Origin: a virus
DNA length: 35,334 bases
Direction: 5' to 3' (one strand)
Virus record (IMG/VR): IMGVR_UViG_3300020711_000023
Span: 1 to 35,334 of that record
The notes beneath the pieces are model-generated. The model saw only the letters and a list, made by a program, of their open reading frames with translations, was not told the DNA's origin and did no database searches. Below are positions 8,410 through 16,385 of this stretch, in pieces. Every line of letters begins with the position of its first letter. Within the stretch, counting starts at the first letter, position 1. A program made the translations under genes and the position numbers.

Positions 8410-8883
8410 TTAGAAACTCACGACATCGCCAAATACAGCAATGGTTGCAGTGTTAGCGACATTACCGCTACCAGTGTTCACATTGACATATAGAGCTTGG
8501 GTTGTAAAACCAGTAATAGCAGAACTGCTGTTATACGGACTAGCAATTGTAAGGTCTTGGTAAATACCAGCGCCTGTCAAATTGGTTAGCGTTGTATTTG
8601 CTACTACAGCGTTAGAAATGTTGCCGTCAGAGCTAGTAGTTACAGAAATAACCACATTTGAGATATTCCCAATTGGATTATTTACAGTAATTCTACGAAC
8701 AATAACGCCACCAGATCCAACGGTTGCATTAGCATTAGTTAAGCCACCACCTAACAACGGCAGGGTAATACCAGTAACGGTAGCGTTCCCTGTCGTGTTA
8801 AATGCTGTAGCTTGCTTAACAGCAATACGACCATTCCCGAATGAATCAAGGTAAAACTGTGATACTGAATCAGGATTAGCCAT
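8410..8883 (-). CDS. Asn/Thr/Val-rich putative head decoration protein, 157 aa
   Basis: No enzyme motif. The protein is unusually rich in Asn, Thr, Val and Gly (GNATVTGITLPLLGGGLTNA; GSGNVANTATIAVFGDVVSF at the C-terminus), predicting all-beta structure. Gene order MCP, 8894 gene, this gene suggests a decoration or minor capsid protein. The same composition recurs in the fibre genes and at 30294-30632. Confidence 0.7.
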   Translation of the reverse strand: MANPDSVSQFYLDSFGNGRIAVKQATAFNTTGNATVTGITLPLLGGGLTNANATVGSGGVIVRRITVNNPIGNISNVVISVTTSSDGNISNAVVANTTLTNLTGAGIYQDLTIASPYNSSSAITGFTTQALYVNVNTGSGNVANTATIAVFGDVVSF

Positions 8884-8893
8884 TTATCGCCCC

Positions 8894-9235
8894 TTAACTG
8901 TTAAAAGTGCCAGATACAGGAGAACCACCATTTACAGTCACTAATTGCACTGTAGCGTTAGTAGTTGCCAATAACTGCACGTTCACACCGTCAGAAATTA
9001 CCATGCCACCTGAGTTAATCGGATACACATTTGACCATGTAGCCACATTAGAAGTAGAGTTGTAACTGGTAACAGTCTGAATAACCACATTGGTTGCGCC
9101 AACTACTAGATAAGTTCCAGCAGGTACGACATTTCCAAGGGTGGTTGCAGCGATGTTTGAAGCGTTTTGAAAATACGAACTTGGCGTATTTGCATAAGTA
9201 CCTGCAATGAGGATTTTATTTAAACCGAGTGCCAT
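8894..9235 (-). CDS. small beta-rich virion protein, 113 aa
   Basis: Starts MALGLNKILIAGTYANTPSS, Asn/Thr/Val-rich and probably all-beta, ending GGSPVSGTFNS. It is the first gene after the major capsid gene (12 bases apart), with an RBS-like AAGGAG just before its ATG. Likely a capsid-associated protein by position; not recognised otherwise. Confidence 0.7.
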   Translation of the reverse strand: MALGLNKILIAGTYANTPSSYFQNASNIAATTLGNVVPAGTYLVVGATNVVIQTVTSYNSTSNVATWSNVYPINSGGMVISDGVNVQLLATTNATVQLVTVNGGSPVSGTFNS

Positions 9236-9247
9236 GACTAATTCTCC

Positions 9248-10258
9248 TTAGATTGAAATAGAGTTATAGCCAGATACTCTGGTCATTGACTTAGGCTTGG
9301 TGCTTACTAATTCAGCAATCATCAAGACAGCGCCAACATAACCAATCTGCCAGTTAGGTAGAGTGGACTCAAATCCAGTAAATACAAACGAACCTTGATC
9401 GTGAATGTACAAGCTCAAGTAGTTTGAGTTAATGAAATATACAGTACCTTCTGGGCAGTATGGGTCTGGATAGATTGGAACACCAGCTACCATCAAAGCA
9501 CGGAAAGCTGCTTGAGGACCGTTGCTATCACCATCAAAACCATGTCCTGGCGTAATTACATATTGCTCTTGACCAACATAATCTTGGGCTAAGAGTGTCC
9601 ATGTACCAAATCCGCAAACACCAAAAGTAGGAACTTCTGCACCGTTTTTAACAGTACCAGAAATATACTGAAGAATATTCTGACGGGTTGGATTTACTGA
9701 ACCTGCGTTGTAAACCTTAGACTTCCACCATGTGTAGGTAGTACGGTTGATGTTACCGTAGGTAGTCATGTTTGTACCATCATCAATAGCGCCTGGCAAG
9801 CCAATGAACTGTTGAGTGTTGGTGTAGTTGTTGTACAAGGCAGTAGCCATTGCATCCATCATTACATTGGTCGCATCGTTCATGCGTGCTTCGATCAATG
9901 GAATAATGGCGTAATCTTGCTGTACTGCACCTTCCATACCGAGAAACGGTACTGGAGCAATCATTAGCTTCAGATTAAATTCAGCATTGAAAGCACCCTG
10001 TTGTACTGAAGGCTGGTTAAAAGAACCAGAATAATCAGACCACTGAGCGTTAACAAACTGCGCACCTTGTACTGGTACGGTTACTTGGGATACACCGCCT
10101 GAAGCCTGTTGACTATTTGCAATCAACGCAGCCATCAATGGTGTGCTGTTATAAAGCTGTACTACCAGCTTGGGGATAAACGCTCTACGAGTTACATAAG
10201 TAAGCTCATTGTATTGGCTTGATCCTGATGCTGGGACTATTCCGCCACCTATTGGCAT
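9248..10258 (-). CDS. major capsid protein (HK97 fold)
   Basis: 336 residues, a normal length for an HK97-type coat protein without a covalent scaffold domain. Visible features are the N-terminal arm (YNELTYVTRRAFIPKLVVQL), a long helix and beta region (MIAPVPFLGMEGAVQQDYAI then PLIEARMNDATNVMMDAMAT, the spine-helix style segment) and a C-terminal VGAVLMIAELVSTKPKSM strand. It follows the scaffold gene by 42 bases and starts a block of small virion genes. The fold call is from pattern, length and gene order. Confidence 0.88.
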   Translation of the reverse strand: MPIGGGIVPASGSSQYNELTYVTRRAFIPKLVVQLYNSTPLMAALIANSQQASGGVSQVTVPVQGAQFVNAQWSDYSGSFNQPSVQQGAFNAEFNLKLMIAPVPFLGMEGAVQQDYAIIPLIEARMNDATNVMMDAMATALYNNYTNTQQFIGLPGAIDDGTNMTTYGNINRTTYTWWKSKVYNAGSVNPTRQNILQYISGTVKNGAEVPTFGVCGFGTWTLLAQDYVGQEQYVITPGHGFDGDSNGPQAAFRALMVAGVPIYPDPYCPEGTVYFINSNYLSLYIHDQGSFVFTGFESTLPNWQIGYVGAVLMIAELVSTKPKSMTRVSGYNSISI

Positions 10259-10300
10259 AATAATTCTCCGTTAAAAGTAAATATCCCCATTTACTGCTGT

Positions 10301-10825
10301 TTAAATACCTATTGGTCTTGTGTTTTTACGCAAGTCCTTTAGTGCTTGTGCTGCTTCTTCCCTTGCGCCCATTTGTGGATTTTTCCAATACTTAGAAAGG
10401 TCAAACTTGTTTAAGGCGCTTGGCGTATAACCCATTGCTGAGTTAGGTGTTGGTTCTGCTGCTTGGCGCATCCAATCAAAATACTCTGCTGCTGTTTCGT
10501 GATTGGTCATGCCTTTATCAAGCATGAGTTTTTCGATTTCTTCAATTTCTTTGGTAGGGCGATTTAATCTTGCTCTACGCTTATTGAGTTCTTCTACGGC
10601 ATCACGCTCACGCATTTTTGCTTCCAAATTCATTACCCGTGTTTCGGCTGCGGATACTTTAGTATTTGTAAAGTCCTCAATGTCGAGTTCAGGAATGGAC
10701 ATTTCAGGCTTAACCTGTTTTGTCATGCGTAAAAATTGTTTTCTTGTAGCAGGATTATCAGCTAATTGGCGAGCCAACATAGCTAATTCATCACGCTGTT
10801 CTAGTGAAAGATCTTCTAAACTCAT
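10301..10825 (-). CDS. scaffolding protein
   Basis: 174 residues, highly charged and helical: LSLEQRDELAMLARQLADNP, a coiled-coil stretch (AAETRVMNLEAKMRERDAVE then ELNKRRARLNRPTKEIEEIE) and a short basic C-terminal end (QALKDLRKNTRPIGI). Low hydrophobicity, coiled coil and position immediately before the capsid gene fit an assembly scaffold that is absent from the mature virion. No protease is visible nearby. Confidence 0.78.
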   Translation of the reverse strand: MSLEDLSLEQRDELAMLARQLADNPATRKQFLRMTKQVKPEMSIPELDIEDFTNTKVSAAETRVMNLEAKMRERDAVEELNKRRARLNRPTKEIEEIEKLMLDKGMTNHETAAEYFDWMRQAAEPTPNSAMGYTPSALNKFDLSKYWKNPQMGAREEAAQALKDLRKNTRPIGI

Positions 10826-10843
10826 CTTCTATCCCCTTATTCG

Positions 10844-11029
10844 TTAGATGACTTTTTTGGTATCGCCTGGCTTAGACATAGACATCATGTTTTTGTAGCC
10901 AGCTTTTGGTGCAGATGATAAGCCACCAAACTCTGAATAGCGTGGAGTATTGATAACTTGACCATTTTTCTGATTATTGTCAGTAGGTCTGCGTGGCATT
11001 GATGAACCACGAGGTTTAAAGAGTTCCAT
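10844..11029 (-). CDS. hypothetical basic protein, 61 aa
   Basis: Starts MELFKPRGSSMPRRPTDNNQ after an AAGGAATT ribosome binding site; ends MMSMSKPGDTKKVI. Basic, Ser/Pro/Lys-rich and probably disordered. It lies between a Pro/Met-rich gene and the scaffold gene. Function unknown; a capsid-assembly accessory is possible from position. Confidence 0.6.
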   Translation of the reverse strand: MELFKPRGSSMPRRPTDNNQKNGQVINTPRYSEFGGLSSAPKAGYKNMMSMSKPGDTKKVI

Positions 11030-11038
11030 AGTAATTCC

Positions 11039-11539
11039 TTACATTTGTGGAGTTGCGGAAGGCATACCGCCTGGCATACCACCTGGCATTGCTGGAGGTG
11101 GTGTTGGGGCAGACATACCTGGGATTTGCGGAGCTTGTTGCATTGCTTTTCCTTCAGCCGTTGCTCCACCAGCTTGAGGTAATGTTTGTAGCATCTGCAT
11201 AATTTCAGCAGGTTGCAATTCATTTGTTTTTGATTTTTTAGGACCAATTACACCTGTCATTGTGCGAATAGCGCCTAAAATCTTTTGACCTTCTTCTGTT
11301 TCGCTACCAAGAGCTGGTAAGGCTTGTTCTAACAAATCCATTGCCATTGCTAAGTTAATCATAGCTGCTTCACGATTACCCATCTTTGGTTCTGGGGTAC
11401 TCATTGGTGAAGCCATTGGAGGCGCAGAAGTATCAGACATCCCCGTTACGCCTTCTGGGGCGGGTGGAATACCAGCAGGTGTTGCGCCATCCCGTTGGGA
11501 TTTAATCATCTGCATTAACTGATCTGAGGGTACGCCCAT
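11039..11539 (-). CDS. Pro/Met/Gly-rich protein, 166 aa, first gene of the capsid block
   Basis: Disordered ends (about residues 18-50 and 125-166, with PGGMPGGMPSATPQM at the C-terminus) flank a helical core (NREAAMINLAMAMDLLEQAL). No known domain. It is the first gene after a 140-base non-coding gap holding a good sigma70-like promoter (11566-11593), so it probably leads the capsid transcript. Similar Pro/Met-rich proteins occur near portal/scaffold genes in environmental podoviruses; function is unknown. Confidence 0.68.
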   Translation of the reverse strand: MGVPSDQLMQMIKSQRDGATPAGIPPAPEGVTGMSDTSAPPMASPMSTPEPKMGNREAAMINLAMAMDLLEQALPALGSETEEGQKILGAIRTMTGVIGPKKSKTNELQPAEIMQMLQTLPQAGGATAEGKAMQQAPQIPGMSAPTPPPAMPGGMPGGMPSATPQM

Positions 11540-11565
11540 AGCATTTTCCTATTAAGTTTCTCTGT

Positions 11566-11593
11566 ATCGTAATCTTAATCTATTGAATGTCAA
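11566..11593 (-). promoter_or_regulatory. sigma70-like promoter for the capsid block
   Basis: Read on the minus strand: TTGACA (11588-11593), 16-base spacer, TACGAT (11566-11571), 26 bases before the ATG at 11539. The -35 box is perfect. This is one of the few gaps in the late unit, so an internal host-RNA-polymerase promoter boosting scaffold and capsid expression is plausible. Confidence 0.55.
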
Positions 11594-11658
11594 GTGGGGG
11601 GAATTATTTAGTTTCCCTCCCCCTCTAGGACTTATTCGGTCAACCCGAAGTAACTTCA

Positions 11659-11674
11659 GAGGGTTTTAGCCCTC
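11659..11674 (-). other. short hairpin (GAGGG/CCCTC) after the 13-codon genes
   Basis: A 5-bp GC-rich inverted repeat with a 6-base loop lies just downstream of the stop at 11681. A second small palindrome, GAAGTAACTTC (11647-11657), follows at once. There is no U-run, so it is not a classic intrinsic terminator; it may stabilise the 3' end or attenuate transcription before the promoter at 11566-11593. Confidence 0.4.
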
Positions 11675-11680
11675 ATCCGA

Positions 11681-11722
11681 TTACTTGCGTGCTTTACGAC
11701 CTTTGCGAGATTTGCGTGCCAT
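11681..11722 (-). CDS. 13-aa arginine/lysine peptide MARKSRKGRKARK
   Basis: An ATG at 11722 with a strong AGGAG ribosome binding site 8 bases upstream opens a 13-codon frame ending TAA (11681-11683). Eight of 13 residues are Arg or Lys. An in-frame ATG 7 codons earlier exists (MLSGEIH extension) but the AGGAG lies after it, favouring the short form. A second 13-codon basic gene sits 80 bases upstream. Peptides like this could neutralise packaged DNA, as the basic J protein does in microviruses; that is an analogy, not homology. Confidence 0.6.
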   Translation of the reverse strand: MARKSRKGRKARK

Positions 11723-11802
11723 GTGAATTTCTCCTGATAGCATACGGTCACCTATTTATAGGGTAAGGCAGCCACAACCCTTTCCTCGTGAAGGAAGAAA
11801 CC

Positions 11803-11844
11803 TTATCTGCGTGACTTGCGTGCTTTTTTATGTGACTTGCGCAT
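11803..11844 (-). CDS. 13-aa basic peptide MRKSHKKARKSRR
   Basis: An ATG at 11844 preceded by TTGGAG (spacing about 7) opens 13 codons ending TAA (11803-11805). Eight Arg/Lys and one His. It begins 19 bases after the stop of the 54-aa gene and precedes the similar peptide at 11681-11722; both share the RKS, KARK and SR themes, so they look like a duplicated pair. Role unknown; DNA or RNA binding is inferred only from charge. Confidence 0.6.
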   Translation of the reverse strand: MRKSHKKARKSRR

Positions 11845-11862
11845 TTTAATCTCCAAGTTAAG

Positions 11863-12027
11863 CTATCCCCTAACTGAACGACCTAGATCCCTTGTTTTAG
11901 CAGATCTATCCAAACTCTTTACACCTTGTACACGATACTGCAAACTTGGGCTTTTTTCACCTCTTTTAAGAGATTCAGTAGTCACCCTTGGTTGATCTGC
12001 TTTCGGTTGTACATTGCCTGTTGCCAT
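11863..12027 (-). CDS. hypothetical basic protein, 54 aa, coupled to portal
   Basis: The portal stop and this ATG overlap (TAATG, at 12027). The frame has 54 codons, beginning MATGNVQPKADQPRVTTESL and ending KTRDLGRSVRG. It is basic (many Arg/Lys) and Gln/Ser-rich, with no hydrophobic segment. Translational coupling to the portal supports it as a real gene. With the next two mini-genes it forms a run of three small basic products between portal and capsid block. Confidence 0.65.
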   Translation of the reverse strand: MATGNVQPKADQPRVTTESLKRGEKSPSLQYRVQGVKSLDRSAKTRDLGRSVRG

Positions 12028-13649
12028 TAGCCCACCTCTGGTTCTTTTTTACCTTTAGGACTAGGAGGTGGTTGCTTCTGTTCCCCACCGCCTTCTTTTT
12101 CCTTCCGCTTCAACTTATCTTTCAACAATTGTTTCATCGGTGGCTCTAATAAGTCAAGTAAAGATTCTTTATCAATTGCACCCGCTTTAAACAAATTAAA
12201 CGCAAGTGTTTTAAGATCTTCAGTAAATATTGGGCTGTTAGAGTGAGCATCTACTTTTACTACAAAATCCTTAGTAAATTGCTCGGCAATAAATGGTACT
12301 TCTTCTGTATCCCTAAAATGCGTGTTGTCATACACTTGCATGAGCTTAAGATACAGTGTTGCAACCTTTTCCAAGCTATCTTCAACAATCAAAGCCCGTT
12401 TTTTAGCTCTTGAAGAACCTAATCTGGCTAATTGACTTGCATGACCCTGACTTCTTACGCCTGATTCGCCTTTACCAGAAAGAACATTAGATATTCCTGA
12501 TACTTCAGCAAACATATTGTCAATTTCATGGATCACCTCAAATAAATCAGGTGGCATATTTGGCGCAAGGCGATCTGCCTTTGCATTAGGCATATCTGAA
12601 GATAAAAGACCACCAGCACGGTTTAATGCAAAGTTCTTTTCATCCAAAATGCCTGTAAAGCCCGTCAACGCTGTTGGTGGGTTCACTTGTTTAGATAACA
12701 AGTCCAAAATCTCTGTCATGCGAGTATTGCGTAGCTCTTGAAGCAACAATAACTGTTGTACTTCAGATGCACCCCAGAAATAGTCATATAAAGGGTTAGG
12801 GCAGATCTGTACAAATGGACATTCCCCTTTAAGGAACACGGATGCGCCAGGTCTGTCATACACAATAATGTTTGGAGCTGCCATTGTGACTACTTGATAA
12901 TCCTCAGTGTCATCGTTCCATACCCACAGCTCAGTCATCTCAACGGTATCTTCAGCTACTCTAGCCTTGTAACGGTTCATGCCGTACAAGTCCATATTCA
13001 CATTACCGTAGATGGTAGGGTTGGTTTGGCTCATCACAATACGGTTTACAGCTTCTGGAATGTCCGATTCCGATACTTTTGTACCTGTAGAAATCCTTGA
13101 AACAATGCTTTCACGCTTTGGATGGGAATACAGACGGGCGTAGAGTTCGCTTTTCGTAATGTAGTATGTTTGAACAATCGCCTCTTGCCTGTCTGTATAG
13201 GGTGTGTCCTCCCGCAATACACCAATAGCGGATGGCTCAATCATGTACGGATGTATTCCGTTCTTGTAAACGAGCTTAACAAAGGTGGTGTTGTACACCA
13301 ACGCCCATGTTAAAGCTGTTGAAAACACCTGATCCGCATTAGAGTTAAGCCATTCGTCATTCAAGGCTTGGGTTAATGCAGGTGATTTACGATGTTCGTT
13401 AGTGTGAACAGATGCGCCTAGAGCAATAGAGAACCGTGTGGTTTCAGCAGAATACAGAAAGCTAGTGAGCTGATCTAGGTGTGGGTGAATCTTATTAAAG
13501 TAAGCGGGTGCTTCTTCAGGACCAGCTCCAAATAAATAATACGCTCGGAGTGTCGTGTAGTCACCCCTTCTTTCTTCCTTGGACACCATACACTTGTTGA
13601 TGATGTCTAAGTAAAAATCCTCACGACTTTCTCCGCTAGGTATTTTCAT
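12027..13649 (-). CDS. portal protein (podovirus type)
   Basis: 540 residues, in the size range of podovirus portals. Features are an N-terminal helical region (SREDFYLDIINKCMVSKEER), a wing/stem body with WVWNDDTEDYQVVTMA and an aromatic segment (QICPNPLYDYFWGASEVQQL), a long helix (LLLLQELRNTRMTEILDLLS), and VSGISNVLSGKGESGVRSQG before the C-terminal helices and a Lys/Glu/Pro-rich tail. It follows the terminase block and forms the dodecameric ring through which DNA is packaged. It overlaps the upstream zinc-ribbon gene by 4 bases. Confidence 0.85.
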   Translation of the reverse strand: MKIPSGESREDFYLDIINKCMVSKEERRGDYTTLRAYYLFGAGPEEAPAYFNKIHPHLDQLTSFLYSAETTRFSIALGASVHTNEHRKSPALTQALNDEWLNSNADQVFSTALTWALVYNTTFVKLVYKNGIHPYMIEPSAIGVLREDTPYTDRQEAIVQTYYITKSELYARLYSHPKRESIVSRISTGTKVSESDIPEAVNRIVMSQTNPTIYGNVNMDLYGMNRYKARVAEDTVEMTELWVWNDDTEDYQVVTMAAPNIIVYDRPGASVFLKGECPFVQICPNPLYDYFWGASEVQQLLLLQELRNTRMTEILDLLSKQVNPPTALTGFTGILDEKNFALNRAGGLLSSDMPNAKADRLAPNMPPDLFEVIHEIDNMFAEVSGISNVLSGKGESGVRSQGHASQLARLGSSRAKKRALIVEDSLEKVATLYLKLMQVYDNTHFRDTEEVPFIAEQFTKDFVVKVDAHSNSPIFTEDLKTLAFNLFKAGAIDKESLLDLLEPPMKQLLKDKLKRKEKEGGGEQKQPPPSPKGKKEPEVG

Positions 13650-14227
13650 TTTTTAATCTGTAAGTTTTGTGGATCTCTTAGTGTACCCCCAGGAAGCGTA
13701 ACTGGTCCAGTTTTAATACCCGCTTGGCTTGGAGCAAAATTAGTAGGCTCTGCTTCTTTGCCAAGTGATGGTCCTACTGGCTGAGAGAATCTTCCCGCTA
13801 GGATGGATTGCATATTCATTCCTTGCATACCGCCACCCCAGACCGCTGCATCGCCTGGTCTTGCTTCTCTTGGACCTTCTTGTGGCGCTTGTGGCGCTGT
13901 TGGTTTAATTCGATCTTTGTTAACACCTTTTTTACGGGTGGCGAACTTTTCGGCATCTGCGTATTCTTTTTCGGTGAACTTGTTTTTCTTGGCGAGGAAG
14001 CCTTCTTGGTGCTCGCCTTCACGGGTGCTTTTAATGTCTGACATTCCAAATTCGATGGCAAGTTGTTTAGTGGACTTATCGGTAAATCTGGTTTTTGCAC
14101 TAACGAGGTTAGGTGCTTGCAAAAATACGACCATAACTTCTTCATGGCAACCTTTCATGGGGCATTTAGCCTCCCGTGATTCAAAATACCCGTGTACTGC
14201 ACAGTGAAAATCGTTAACTACCGCCAT
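13646..14227 (-). CDS. zinc-ribbon-like protein of the packaging block, 193 aa
   Basis: The N-terminus has Cys9, His12, Cys22 and Cys27 (FHCAVHGYFESREAKCPMKG followed by Cys-His), a likely single zinc site. The middle is Lys/Glu-rich (KKNKFTEKEYADAEKFATRK) and the last 80 residues are Pro/Gly-rich and likely disordered. A GGGGAGATAACA stretch gives a good RBS. It lies between an HTH protein and the portal and overlaps the portal by 4 bases. Function not known; nucleic-acid or portal/terminase contact is possible. Confidence 0.7.
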   Translation of the reverse strand: MAVVNDFHCAVHGYFESREAKCPMKGCHEEVMVVFLQAPNLVSAKTRFTDKSTKQLAIEFGMSDIKSTREGEHQEGFLAKKNKFTEKEYADAEKFATRKKGVNKDRIKPTAPQAPQEGPREARPGDAAVWGGGMQGMNMQSILAGRFSQPVGPSLGKEAEPTNFAPSQAGIKTGPVTLPGGTLRDPQNLQIKK

Positions 14228-14229
14228 TG

Positions 14230-14625
14230 TTATCTCCCCTTCAATTGTTCGTCAAGCGTTAATTCTGAATAATCATATCTATTGCTAATCCCGACCTTAA
14301 TCTTAATCTCTCCATTCACCACTTGCAAGCCCGTACTACGATGTAGTGTTGGGCGTGCTTCTTTACGATATTGAACAAATTTAGAGGTATCTCGGTTTTG
14401 CATGATTGCTACTTCACCGTTTAGCCACTCGTTATAGGCTTTTGACACCCTACGCTGTACATATTCGGTTAAAGGTTCGGTTTCATTCAAGAAAACATCC
14501 TTCAAATGTGACAAAGAGATCCCCGCAAGGTCTGCAAACAAAGGCATGGAGATTCCCCGATCTTTATCTTGCAAAAAGCGCATCATCACTCGTCTGAGTT
14601 CGCTTCTAGGCATGGTGGCTCTCAT
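14230..14625 (-). CDS. HTH DNA-binding protein, small-terminase candidate
   Basis: 131 residues. Residues 26-62 form a helix-turn-helix (ISMPLFADLAGISLSHLKDV, then LTEYVQRRVSKAYNEW), followed by a basic linker and a short beta-type end (VVNGEIKIKVGISNRYDYSE). The ATG overlaps the terminase stop (ATGA). DNA binding plus coupling to the large terminase makes it a candidate small terminase subunit, although that gene more often precedes the large subunit; a transcription regulator is the alternative. Confidence 0.6.
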   Translation of the reverse strand: MRATMPRSELRRVMMRFLQDKDRGISMPLFADLAGISLSHLKDVFLNETEPLTEYVQRRVSKAYNEWLNGEVAIMQNRDTSKFVQYRKEARPTLHRSTGLQVVNGEIKIKVGISNRYDYSELTLDEQLKGR

Positions 14626-16385
14626 GTACCGTAAACCCCAATCTTTTTCAGATAATCACTGACATTTCTTCCGACTGTGAGTTGTTCGGGGGAAAAGTCA
14701 TCCTGTACCCTAGAAACTTGTCTGGTAATTTTCTGCGCAATAAGCCTGGGCTGCACCTGTTCGGCAAAGGCTGCGCAAGCTAGGGCGCAAGCAATAACCC
14801 TATCGTCTTTGTTTCTGCCAGAGGCTTCAATTGATCCGCCATCTCGAATGGTGGTTTTCATTTCTTCAAGGGTGTCCATATCCCACAAGTCCAACATACC
14901 TCTTTCAAAGTAGTCTTTCATGTAAGTGAGCATACGCTCTTTGGTAGCTGCCGTAGTCATCCAACCAATAGAATTGCTCATGCCACCAAGGGTATCGTTT
15001 CTGCGCCAGATGTAGTTTTGCATATTGCCGTACACATCCATGAGGTCTTTTCCTAAAGCAGTGCCCATCGCAGCAGCTTGGCGCTTGAGGTTTCGCAGTT
15101 CATTGATGACAGCTTGCCCTGGACCATTGATCTCCAAGTTTAATGTGGAGTTCTTATACGCACCCGCTAAGTGAGAGATCACCCAAGCAAACTGGTAAGT
15201 GTTTAATTCAGAAGTGGCAAATGAAGCCACCTGCTCAAGCCCATCTGCATATACCCGCAACACCTGAATACAAAACCGATCAGCCCAATCACTAGATCCA
15301 TAAGCGGGATCAGCACCGATAACATAATAAGCAGTATCCACAGGTTCTTCCCAAATCTTGAGTGTGGCAAGGCGTTCTGTAGATTTAAGCACCTCGGTAT
15401 CTTGGAAATTAACGCCAAAGCTGTAGCGGTAATAATCGCAACTAACTTTCTTGAGCTTCTTGACAGCATCGGTACACCTCGCATTGGAGAAGAACGATGT
15501 TCCCGTCATCACAAAGGCGTAGTCCTCGGTAGGCGGAAACTCCTGATACATCAGGCTATCATCTTTGATCCCTTCGTACAACTTCCACCGCCACCACGCT
15601 ATCTGGCGAGAATTGATCTCTACCCCATAGAGTTTCTTAATGTCCCGTACCCATTCCTTTTCTTCACCAGTGAGCTTGCCATCCCAATACACCTTGTAGG
15701 TCTGACCTTCAGGATCTAGGCTATACATCTCATTACGCCACCATCCACAAAAGATTGCCCGTTGGGTTTTAGCCCGTTTAGCAGTGGTGTACATATCGTG
15801 AAACATATTAAAACCACGAGCTGTAGATTCAAAGGTGTAAAGCCGATCAGGGTTGGTTTCCGCAAGGGAAGCTAACAGGGAAGCTAATCCTTCTTCGTCA
15901 CCCCACGAGCTTGTTTCTGTGCCATGAAGGAAGGTGATACCTTTCCCACGACCCAAAGATCCTTTCGCTCTAAGCCCAGCGACTTGATAAAATAATCGAC
16001 TGCGATTCTTGAGGGCAAGGGCGTTCCTGTTGTGAGTAAGGATCGGGATTTTGTACTCTTTGGGTAAACCATCCATGTACATTGCGAGGGTGCTTCTGAA
16101 CATATCTCGATTTTCTTCGGTGTCTGTTGTGAGCGTTCCTTGCAACCCTGGGTGGGTGAAGTGCCAATAAAGGTCAAGTGCGAGGGAGATTGTGGTGATT
16201 CCAAGTTGCCTTCCTTTCAGAATGACAAAAAAATGGCATCCATCTGCCAATCCTTTAGCCATTTCGTTCATTACATAGGTCTGAGAACCCATGAGGTTAT
16301 CGAGCTTGCGTAAGCCTTGCTCTTTTGTTTCAATTTTGAGTTGATTACAAAAATGATAGAAATGCTTGAGGTTAAACTGGCTCAT
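14622..16385 (-). CDS. terminase large subunit
   Basis: About 587 residues. An N-terminal ATPase has a Walker A variant KGRQLGITT (near residue 60) and a Walker B/catalytic region ITFLHGTETSSWGDEEG (near residue 157). The C-terminal RNase H-like nuclease shows IGADPAYGSSDWADR, LNLEINGPG and a late NKDDRVIACALA acidic motif. It packages DNA into the prohead through the portal. I chose the ATG at 16385, which overlaps the upstream stop as ATGA; a TTG four codons earlier is less likely. Confidence 0.92.
   Translation of the reverse strand: MSQFNLKHFYHFCNQLKIETKEQGLRKLDNLMGSQTYVMNEMAKGLADGCHFFVILKGRQLGITTISLALDLYWHFTHPGLQGTLTTDTEENRDMFRSTLAMYMDGLPKEYKIPILTHNRNALALKNRSRLFYQVAGLRAKGSLGRGKGITFLHGTETSSWGDEEGLASLLASLAETNPDRLYTFESTARGFNMFHDMYTTAKRAKTQRAIFCGWWRNEMYSLDPEGQTYKVYWDGKLTGEEKEWVRDIKKLYGVEINSRQIAWWRWKLYEGIKDDSLMYQEFPPTEDYAFVMTGTSFFSNARCTDAVKKLKKVSCDYYRYSFGVNFQDTEVLKSTERLATLKIWEEPVDTAYYVIGADPAYGSSDWADRFCIQVLRVYADGLEQVASFATSELNTYQFAWVISHLAGAYKNSTLNLEINGPGQAVINELRNLKRQAAAMGTALGKDLMDVYGNMQNYIWRRNDTLGGMSNSIGWMTTAATKERMLTYMKDYFERGMLDLWDMDTLEEMKTTIRDGGSIEASGRNKDDRVIACALACAAFAEQVQPRLIAQKITRQVSRVQDDFSPEQLTVGRNVSDYLKKIGVYGT

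Noticed and set aside
10885-11247. 120-codon minus-strand frame across the 61-aa and 166-aa genes
   Set aside because: Cys/Leu/Gln-rich shadow of the Pro/Met-rich gene in another frame, without an RBS.
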